Origin: Verrucomicrobiales bacterium
GTDB taxonomy: Bacteria > Verrucomicrobiota > Verrucomicrobiia > Verrucomicrobiales > DEV007
Length of the DNA stretch: 5,521 nucleotides
NCBI GenBank assembly: GCA_002684575.1
Contig: NYVP01000184.1
Span: 1 to 5,521, forward strand
Direction of reading: 5' to 3'
Below the pieces are notes generated by a model. That model searched no databases. It was not told where the DNA came from and was given only the letters and a program-made list of their open reading frames with translations. Both the position numbers and the translations under genes were made by a program. Shown piece by piece: positions 1 to 5,521 of the stretch (its first letter is position 1; every line of letters begins with the position of its first letter).

Positions 1-1
1 A

Positions 2-1369
2 ACTAAAGAAGATAGTATTAATAATCTTTTTGGACTAACCTCTGAAGTAGAAACAGAAATAAAATTCTGTATTAAAAATAATCATAAAAAAAGACTTCTG
101 TTTCTCTTTGATTTGTTACATCCAGCTGATCAAGCAGACATGCTGGAAAGGCTTTCAAAAGATCAACTTAATAATTGTTTAAGGCTATTATCAAAGAGAC
201 TTGATCCGGAAACTTTAGTGTATCTTGAAGACACAGTTCAAGAGGATGTCATTAAAGGAATAGGTCCTAATGCAATTGCCAAGGCTTTACCAGAATTAAA
301 TACTGATGACGAAGTCGAAATTTTAGAAAACCTTCAAGAAGATCAAAGAGACACAATTATTAAGAAATTACCAAAAGCTGACAGAATACTTGTTGAAGAA
401 GCATTTACATATCCAGAAAATTCTGCTGGACGTTTGATGCAAAGAGAGTTTTTATCTTTTCCTGAGTTTTGGACTGTTGGACAAACAATAGATCATATGA
501 GGAATAAAGAATTTGTTGAGGATGAAAATTTTTATTCAATATTTATAATCGACCCAGGACAAAGATTATTAGGTGTATTATCTCTTAGTAAATTACTTTC
601 AAATAAAAGGTCTATTAGATTAAAAGATATAATGAACAATAATTTCCAATCAGTTGATGTTGAGATAGATCAAGAAGAAATAGCTTTGTTATTTCAGCAA
701 TATGCTCTTGTTGACTTGGCTGTTACAGACAAAGCAAATAGAATTATTGGTGTAATAATATTTGATGATATTGTTGATGTTATCAATGAAGAAGCCGAAG
801 AAGATTTTTTTGGGTTAGGAGGAGTTAGTGATGGTTCTATACGCACATCTATATATAAAACATTAAAAGATAGGTTTTCTTGGTTATCAGTAAATTTAGT
901 AACCGCTATAATAGCCTCTATGGTTATCGGGTTATTTCAAGAAGAAATAGAAAAAATTGTAGCATTAGCTGTTTTGATGCCAATAGTAGCTTCAATGGGA
1001 GGTAATGCTGGCACCCAAACTGTAACTGTAGCTGTAAGAGCTTTAGCTACTAGGCAGTTAAGTTATATTAATTTACAAAGATTTGTATTAAGAGAGTCAT
1101 GGGTTGGAATGTTTAATGGTGTTCTTTTTGCAATATTTTCTTCTATTTTGGCGTTTCTTTGGTTTAATGATTTTCAAATAGCAATAATTATGTCTGCATC
1201 TATGATAATAAATCTTTTGTTTGCAGGTATTTTAGGGACATTGATACCTCTTTCTTTATATAAGTTTAAAATTGATCCAGCAATATCAAGCACAGTTTTG
1301 CTTACTACTGCAACAGATGTGATAGGTTTTTTTACATTTTTAGGTCTTGCAGCTTGGGTAATTTTGTAG
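2..1369 (+). CDS. mgtE: MgtE-family magnesium transporter (5' partial)
   Basis: This is an inner-membrane Mg2+ channel/transporter of the MgtE family, which brings Mg2+ into the cell and is gated by cytoplasmic Mg2+. The frame is open from base 2 with no ATG, GTG or TTG before a TTG at 113. That TTG lies inside the conserved N-domain segment LHPADQADMLERL, so the true start is upstream of the window. The visible part is 455 residues, close to the roughly 450 usual for the family, so little is missing. Numbering from the first visible codon, the order is: helical MgtE_N domain (about 30-135), the YPENSAGRLM signature (137-146) opening a CBS pair (about 141-202 and 207-265), an acidic linker (INEEAEEDFFGLGG), then five membrane segments (about 292-312, 319-349, 369-388, 394-420, 431-455). 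The pore motif PIVASMGGNAGTQ is in the second segment. TATDVIGF in the last carries Asp439 (codon 1316-1318), which aligns with pore Asp432 of Thermus MgtE. No lesions are seen. The family call is near certain; substrate is by homology. Confidence 0.96.
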   Translation, partial: TKEDSINNLFGLTSEVETEIKFCIKNNHKKRLLFLFDLLHPADQADMLERLSKDQLNNCLRLLSKRLDPETLVYLEDTVQEDVIKGIGPNAIAKALPELNTDDEVEILENLQEDQRDTIIKKLPKADRILVEEAFTYPENSAGRLMQREFLSFPEFWTVGQTIDHMRNKEFVEDENFYSIFIIDPGQRLLGVLSLSKLLSNKRSIRLKDIMNNNFQSVDVEIDQEEIALLFQQYALVDLAVTDKANRIIGVIIFDDIVDVINEEAEEDFFGLGGVSDGSIRTSIYKTLKDRFSWLSVNLVTAIIASMVIGLFQEEIEKIVALAVLMPIVASMGGNAGTQTVTVAVRALATRQLSYINLQRFVLRESWVGMFNGVLFAIFSSILAFLWFNDFQIAIIMSASMIINLLFAGILGTLIPLSLYKFKIDPAISSTVLLTTATDVIGFFTFLGLAAWVIL

Positions 1370-1401
1370 ATTGATTATATATACTAGTAGTGAAATACAA
1401 A

Positions 1402-1809
1402 ATGAGTACAGTGAATCTAAAAAAATTGGCAGTAGGCATGAGAACAATTGAAGATCTTGAAATGAGATTAAAGTTCAATATAGAAAAAAATGGTGAACTT
1501 ATTCACATAACAAGGAACAAACCAAAAAGATCAGAAGAATTGTGTAATGGAGGATCTTTGTTTTGGGTTATAAACAGAAGAGTTTTAGTAAGGCAAAAGA
1601 TTTTAAATATTAAACAAATAATTGGAGATAATAATAAATTTTTCGCTGCCATTTTACTTGAAAATAAAATAATTAAGGTAAGACCTACTCCAATGAAACC
1701 TTTTCAAGGTTGGAGATATTATGAAAACAAAGATGTTCCACCTGATCTAACCGATGATGGATTTAATGATGAATTTAACAATGAACTTAGCAAATTAGGA
1801 CTTTATTAG
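1402..1809 (+). CDS. DUF1489 family protein, function unknown
   Basis: This 135-residue soluble protein has no signal peptide or membrane segment. I recognise it as DUF1489 (PF07370 from memory), a conserved alphaproteobacterial family with no established function. Conserved blocks, numbered from the ATG, are KLAVG (8-12), HITRNKPKRSEEL (35-47), GGSLFWVI (50-57), RQKIL (64-68), PFQGWRYY (100-107) and DVPPDL (111-116). Length is normal for the family and it looks intact. I chose ATG 1402 because family members usually begin a few residues before the KLAVG block. In addition, GTGA at 1390-1393 can act as a weak Shine-Dalgarno 8 bases upstream. An in-frame GTG at 1390 would add four residues (MKYK) but has no visible ribosome binding site. 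The gene follows mgtE after 32 bp, and its TAG stop shares one base with the GTG start of the adaptor gene, suggesting translational coupling. A role in efflux or Mg2+ homeostasis cannot be concluded from position alone. Confidence 0.9.
   Translation: MSTVNLKKLAVGMRTIEDLEMRLKFNIEKNGELIHITRNKPKRSEELCNGGSLFWVINRRVLVRQKILNIKQIIGDNNKFFAAILLENKIIKVRPTPMKPFQGWRYYENKDVPPDLTDDGFNDEFNNELSKLGLY
1797..1800 (+). promoter_or_regulatory. Ribosome binding site for the adaptor gene
   Basis: AGGA lies 8 bases upstream of GTG 1809, inside the last codons of the DUF1489 gene. It supports GTG 1809 as the start, since no ATG precedes the membrane anchor in this frame and an in-frame stop sits at 1788-1790. Confidence 0.6.
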
Positions 1810-2927
1810 TGTTTTATTGGCTTAAAAAAAATGCATTAAAAATAATAATCATAATTGTTGTAATAATCATAATTTTTGTAATTAATTCTTATTTGCAAAT
1901 GACAAAACCAGTACCTAAAGTAAAAATTCAAAAAGAAAATGAAATAACTGTTAACTCATTAGTAGCGAAACTTGAAGATCATGAACCTTTTCTTTCAGCT
2001 TTTGGACGAGTAAAAACCCAGAGGATTGGAAATTTAAGTTTTGGAGTATCTGGCACAATCTCTTATTTATCAGATAAATTTGTCAATGGTGGAAAAGTTA
2101 AAAAAGGCGAGATTTTAGGTAAATTAGATGAAGAAAAATTTCTATTAATTGTTCAGAGACTTCAAGCAGATATTAAAGAATTAACAAAACAAATTGAATT
2201 GAGAAAAAAACAATTGGATAGAAATAAAATAATGCTTGAAAAAAAAGTTATTAGTCCATCTGTTTATGATGAAGAGTTAATTAAATATTCAAAAAGTCAA
2301 CAAATGTTAAATAATTCAAAAATAAATCTTGGGTTAGCAAAAAAAGATTTGAAGGACGCAACATTAATTGCAAAAAGCAATGGAATTATATCAAATGTCA
2401 ATGCTCATGAGGGTTTGCTTGTTTCAAGTAATTCAATGTTAGGAACTTTTAGATCTCTAGATCATGTTGAAATTGAATTTATTGTACCTGCAAAAATTTT
2501 TTCTATTTCAAAAAAATTGATTGGGAAAAAAATTGAGGTCTATTGGGAAACAGGTAGTGAAAAATTGGTTAAAAAAAATGCAATTATAACTAGGTTTCAA
2601 GGCATAATTAATGATGATAGCGGAGGAGGAAAAATATTTGCAAAATTTAGTGATGATAAAAATGATCTGATTCCGCTTGATAGCTTTGTCAAAATTATAT
2701 ATCCATTAGAAAAATTTGACTCAGTTATAAAAATTCCAGAGTCAGCTTTGTTTAATAAACAATTTATATTTGTAATTGAAAACGGAAGAGCAAAAAAAAT
2801 TAAAGTAAAAGTTATTCACTCTAATACAGGATATTATCTATTAAAAAATGATGATTTGGATGGGTTAGACATAATTTTGAATAGATTTTCTTCAAATATT
2901 GAAGGAACCAAAATAAAACAATATTAA
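1809..2927 (+). CDS. RND efflux periplasmic adaptor subunit (membrane fusion protein)
   Basis: This 372-residue adaptor should link an RND pump to an outer-membrane channel. A short cytoplasmic start (MFYWLKKNALK) is followed by an almost pure Ile/Val/Phe membrane anchor (about 12-26). There is no lipobox cysteine, so it is held by an uncleaved helix rather than as a lipoprotein. The periplasmic part has a first lipoyl half (about 70-110, GTISYLSDKFVNGGKVKKGE), a helical hairpin (about 112-183), a second lipoyl half (about 184-215, SNGIISNVNAHEGLLV), a beta-barrel region (about 218-300) and a membrane-proximal part (about 301-372). At the hairpin tip R138, M142, S149 and Y153-D154 align with AcrA R128, L132, S139 and YD, the TolC-docking motif, with Leu replaced by Met. 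GTG 1809 is the only start that keeps the anchor; the next in-frame ATG (1899) would remove it. The gene overlaps the DUF1489 stop by one base and is followed 18 bp later by its pump. Substrate is unknown. Confidence 0.92.
   Translation: MFYWLKKNALKIIIIIVVIIIIFVINSYLQMTKPVPKVKIQKENEITVNSLVAKLEDHEPFLSAFGRVKTQRIGNLSFGVSGTISYLSDKFVNGGKVKKGEILGKLDEEKFLLIVQRLQADIKELTKQIELRKKQLDRNKIMLEKKVISPSVYDEELIKYSKSQQMLNNSKINLGLAKKDLKDATLIAKSNGIISNVNAHEGLLVSSNSMLGTFRSLDHVEIEFIVPAKIFSISKKLIGKKIEVYWETGSEKLVKKNAIITRFQGIINDDSGGGKIFAKFSDDKNDLIPLDSFVKIIYPLEKFDSVIKIPESALFNKQFIFVIENGRAKKIKVKVIHSNTGYYLLKNDDLDGLDIILNRFSSNIEGTKIKQY
1843..1878 (+). repeat. 18-bp tandem repeat, two copies, in the adaptor's membrane anchor
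   Basis: Bases 1843-1860 and 1861-1878 are adjacent direct copies, TAATAATCATAATTGTTG then TAATAATCATAATTTTTG, matching at 17 of 18 positions. The period is six codons, so the repeat is in phase and encodes two similar Ile/Val-rich blocks forming most of the transmembrane helix. Gain or loss of a copy would keep the frame but change helix length by six residues. Confidence 0.85.
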
Positions 2928-2934
2928 TTATTAA

Positions 2935-2939
2935 AAGAG
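2935..2939 (+). promoter_or_regulatory. Ribosome binding site for the RND pump gene
   Basis: AAGAG in the 18-bp gap ends six bases before TTG 2946. An in-frame TAA at 2940-2942 lies just upstream of that TTG, leaving only one intervening codon. This site therefore supports TTG as the start of the pump gene, rather than ATG 3015 inside the first membrane helix. Confidence 0.6.
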
Positions 2940-2945
2940 TAAAAC

Positions 2946-5521
2946 TTGATTAAATTTCCTCAATCTTCAATTCTAACTTTTTTTGTTAAACACAAAACAG
3001 CAGCAAATATTATTATGTTTTTAATGTTACTAGCTGGCTTTTTGTCAATTAATAAACTAAATAGACAATTTTTTCCAAATTTTGATGTTGAAACAATATC
3101 TGTTTCTATAGAATGGCCTGGAGCAACTGCAGAAGAAGTTGATAACAATATTGTTCAACTATTAGAACCTGACTTACGTCCAATATCTGGCGTTAAAAAG
3201 GTGATATCTAAATCAGTTGAAGGGCTTGGTTATTCAATAATAGAATTTAACTTTGGAACAGATATGCAAAAAGCAATGTCTGATGTGGAAAATGCAATTT
3301 CAAGAATTGATTTTCCTGATGACACAAAAAAACCTAAAATTACTAAAGCAGAGTTTTACGATACTGTTACTAGAATAGTTTTATCAGGTAGTATAGATTT
3401 ATCCCAACTCAGAAAAGAAGCAAAAATATTTAAAGAAAATTTATTAAATGCTGGAGTTGATAAAGTTGATTTAATCGGTCTGCCAGATGAAGAGATACTT
3501 ATTGAGATTCCTCAAAGTGAGGTATCAAAATTTAAATTATCTTTAAATGAAATTTCAAAACTGATTTCTATGCAATCCAAAGATATTCCAGGAGGAAGTT
3601 TTGCAGATGGTTCGTTACGTATTAGAACTTCAGGTGATAAGAGGTTAGTAGAACATTTTGAAAATTTGCAAATTAAAAGTTTTAATGATGGTGGAAAAAT
3701 AATTTTAAAAGATATTGCAGAAATCAAGGAAACTTATGATGACTCAAGTATTTTACAATATGTAAATGGAAATCCAGCTGTAGAAATTTCAGTCCGTAGA
3801 AGTAAAACAAGTGATGCTCTTGATACAGCTGCAATAGTTGAAGAAGAATTAATCAAATTTAAGAAAAATAAATCTAACTTTATAGAGGTAACAACTTACA
3901 ACACAGCCTCAAATTTAATTCAAGAGAGGATATCTTTATTAGTTAAAAATGGAATTTCAGGATTAATTATTGTTTTAATTGTTTTATTTGTATTTCTTGC
4001 TTGGAAAACTGCTATATGGGTTGCACTAGGCATACCAATCGCTTTTTTAGCAACATTTGGGGTTATGTTTTTTTCTGGTCAGTCAATAAATATGATTTCA
4101 TTATTTGGATTAATAATGGCTTTAGGTATAGTAGTCGACGATGCAATTGTAGTAGGAGAACATTCAAATTATCTAAGAGAAAATAGAAATCTTAATTATA
4201 ATGATGCACCCATAGTAGCAGCAACTAGAATGTCTGCTCCAGTAATTTGTGCTATGTTAACGACTGTAGGTGCTTTCCTACCTTTATTCTTAATTAAAGG
4301 AATAATAGGTCAAATAATCATTGCAATTCCTATGGTGATTTGTGCTGTTTTGATAGCAAGTTTGATTGAATGTTTTTTGGTTTTACCTGCACATTTAGCT
4401 CATTTTGATAAAGGCAGTTATTCTCCTGGAAAATTCAGAATTTGGTTTGATAATAAGTTTAAAAATTTTCAAGATGGTATTTTTAAAAAAATAATTACTT
4501 ACTGTTATGACTATAGATATTTAACTATGGTAACTGTTTTTGGCTTGTTTTTTATTTCTATAGGGATGATGAAAAGTAGTAGAGTACAGTTTAGTTTTTT
4601 TCCTACACCAGAATCTGACTTAATCATAGCAAACTTTGAGATGTCTCCAGGATCAAAAAAGAAACAAACTTATGAAATGATTGATAGCTTAGAAAAAGGT
4701 CTTCAACTTACAAAATTACATTTCAAAAATGATCCAAAGTTAGTCAATTTTAGTATGAGTAATTTTGGAAAATCAACGTCATTTGCGACTGATCAAACAG
4801 TTAATAAAAAGGGAAATTATCTTAAGGGTTCAATGGTAGTTGAATTGATAACTGCAGACAAAAGAAAGGTTAGAACAAATGAATTTATTAAAGTTTGGAA
4901 AAAAAATGTAGAGAAAGTTTCTGGGTTAGATAAACTAATTATTCGAGCTCCACGTGGTGGACCCCCAGGAAGAGATGTTGATGTAAGGTTAAAAGGAAAT
5001 GATTTAGAAACTTTAAAAAATGCATCTAGTGATTTGTTGAAAATTGTGAATACAATTCCAAGTATAAGTGCTGTAAATGATAATTTTGAAGTTGGTGTTC
5101 AAGAAAGAGTAGTTGTTTTAAACAATAGAGGTAGAGCCTTAGGTTTTTCTATATCAGAAATCGGATCTCAAATTAGAACAGCAATAAATGGAAAAATTGT
5201 TTCAACATTTCCTAGAGGTGATGAAGAGGTTATTGTAAGAGTTAAATTAGATCAAGATGACGTAATTAATGGCAATTTAGAAAATCTAAGGTTGGTTGGT
5301 CCCAAAAATAATGTTGTAATGTTGAACGAAATAGCAGTAATCGAAAATAAAATTCCTTTTTCTTCAATATCTCGTCAAGATGGATTTAGAGAAGTTACCA
5401 TATCAGGTGATTTAAACTCTTCTCTAGTTAATACAACACAAGCAAGAAACTTCTTATTACAGAATGGACTAGTGGAGTTAGCTAAAAAATATAATCTTGA
5501 TTATCGTTTTGCAGGTAAAGA
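2946..5521 (+). CDS. RND efflux transporter permease subunit (3' partial)
   Basis: This is the proton-driven inner-membrane pump of a tripartite exporter, in the AcrB-like HAE1/acriflavin-resistance group. The frame is open from TTG 2946 to the edge: 858 codons plus two bases, against about 1,000-1,050 residues usual. The missing end would hold the later membrane helices, including the proton-relay lysine region of TM10. Visible parts are TM1 (about 19-36), FFP (42-44), the first periplasmic porter loop opening with WPGATAEEVD (57-66), TM2 (336-352), TM3 (358-376), TM4 (about 383-405), TM5 (431-451), TM6 (459-481), TM7 (525-542), then the second periplasmic loop from about 543, including FFPTPESD (551-558) and RGGPPGR (670-676). 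TM4 contains GIVVDDAIVVGE with Asp398-Asp399, matching the proton-carrying pair Asp407-Asp408 of AcrB, so the visible part looks competent. TTG is the only usable upstream start; ATG 3015 would cut into TM1. It lies 18 bp after its adaptor. Exported substrate cannot be told from sequence. Confidence 0.95.
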   Translation, partial: MIKFPQSSILTFFVKHKTAANIIMFLMLLAGFLSINKLNRQFFPNFDVETISVSIEWPGATAEEVDNNIVQLLEPDLRPISGVKKVISKSVEGLGYSIIEFNFGTDMQKAMSDVENAISRIDFPDDTKKPKITKAEFYDTVTRIVLSGSIDLSQLRKEAKIFKENLLNAGVDKVDLIGLPDEEILIEIPQSEVSKFKLSLNEISKLISMQSKDIPGGSFADGSLRIRTSGDKRLVEHFENLQIKSFNDGGKIILKDIAEIKETYDDSSILQYVNGNPAVEISVRRSKTSDALDTAAIVEEELIKFKKNKSNFIEVTTYNTASNLIQERISLLVKNGISGLIIVLIVLFVFLAWKTAIWVALGIPIAFLATFGVMFFSGQSINMISLFGLIMALGIVVDDAIVVGEHSNYLRENRNLNYNDAPIVAATRMSAPVICAMLTTVGAFLPLFLIKGIIGQIIIAIPMVICAVLIASLIECFLVLPAHLAHFDKGSYSPGKFRIWFDNKFKNFQDGIFKKIITYCYDYRYLTMVTVFGLFFISIGMMKSSRVQFSFFPTPESDLIIANFEMSPGSKKKQTYEMIDSLEKGLQLTKLHFKNDPKLVNFSMSNFGKSTSFATDQTVNKKGNYLKGSMVVELITADKRKVRTNEFIKVWKKNVEKVSGLDKLIIRAPRGGPPGRDVDVRLKGNDLETLKNASSDLLKIVNTIPSISAVNDNFEVGVQERVVVLNNRGRALGFSISEIGSQIRTAINGKIVSTFPRGDEEVIVRVKLDQDDVINGNLENLRLVGPKNNVVMLNEIAVIENKIPFSSISRQDGFREVTISGDLNSSLVNTTQARNFLLQNGLVELAKKYNLDYRFAGK

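Noticed and set aside
1354..1385. Possible promoter between mgtE and the DUF1489 gene (TATACT at 1380-1385, TATATA at 1376-1381)
   Set aside because: The -10-like strings are expected by chance in such AT-rich DNA. The only -35 candidate at a suitable distance, TTGGGT at 1354-1359, is poor and pairs only with the TATATA string, not with TATACT.
2928..2945. Possible terminator or regulatory element between the adaptor and pump genes
   Set aside because: The gap is only 18 bases, shows no inverted repeat, and is accounted for by the ribosome binding site.
3015..3017. ATG as the start of the RND pump
   Set aside because: It would remove the first 23 residues, including the conserved FFVKHKTAANII segment and the start of TM1. 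TTG 2946 has a better-placed ribosome binding site.
2960..3148. Open frame of 62 codons on the minus strand
   Set aside because: It lies wholly inside the RND pump's N-terminal coding region, where the plus-strand frame shows clear family motifs. It has no recognisable protein features of its own.
3512..3727. Open frame of 71 codons on the minus strand
   Set aside because: It is antisense to the first periplasmic loop of the RND pump. Its composition looks like the mirror of the coding strand and no domain is recognisable.
4001..4186. Open frame of 61 codons on the plus strand in another frame
   Set aside because: It overlaps the highly conserved TM3-TM4 region of the pump, including the Asp398-Asp399 codons, so it is a shadow frame.
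1..5521. Mobile elements, CRISPR arrays, tRNA or other RNA genes
   Set aside because: No inverted-repeat ends, transposase-like frame, regularly spaced repeats or tRNA-like fold was seen, and nearly every base is inside a recognised coding frame.

Overview
The window is an AT-rich (about 30% G+C or a little less by spot counts of a few lines), almost fully coding stretch with four genes, all on the plus strand. The best taxonomic clue is the second gene. It matches the DUF1489 family, which I know as an essentially alphaproteobacterial family of unknown function. Together with the low G+C, the very short gaps between genes and the Lys/Asn/Ile-rich codon use, this suggests a streamlined AT-rich alphaproteobacterium, for example one of the marine SAR11-like groups. 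The lineage is an inference and cannot be fixed from this window.

Layout: (1) 2-1369, most or all of an MgtE-type magnesium channel/transporter whose start codon lies upstream of the window; (2) 1402-1809 (possibly from GTG 1390), a DUF1489 protein; (3) 1809-2927, the periplasmic adaptor (membrane fusion protein) of an RND efflux pump, whose GTG start shares one base with the preceding stop codon; (4) 2946-5521, the RND inner-membrane pump, which starts at TTG and runs off the right edge after 858 codons. The gaps are 32 bp (or 20 bp), -1 bp and 18 bp. No transcription terminator is visible between genes, so one co-transcribed unit is plausible.

Functionally, genes 3 and 4 form the inner-membrane and periplasmic parts of a proton-driven tripartite exporter. 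The adaptor keeps most of the hairpin-tip motif used to dock a TolC-type outer-membrane channel, but no such channel gene is present here. MgtE would handle Mg2+ uptake and has no obvious mechanistic link to the pump. The DUF1489 gene is translationally linked to the adaptor by the overlap, but its role is unknown.

I see no mobile element, CRISPR array, RNA gene or clear novel system. The most distinctive sequence-level oddities are an 18-bp tandem repeat that encodes the adaptor's membrane anchor, several A8 tracts in the same gene, and non-ATG starts on both pump genes.
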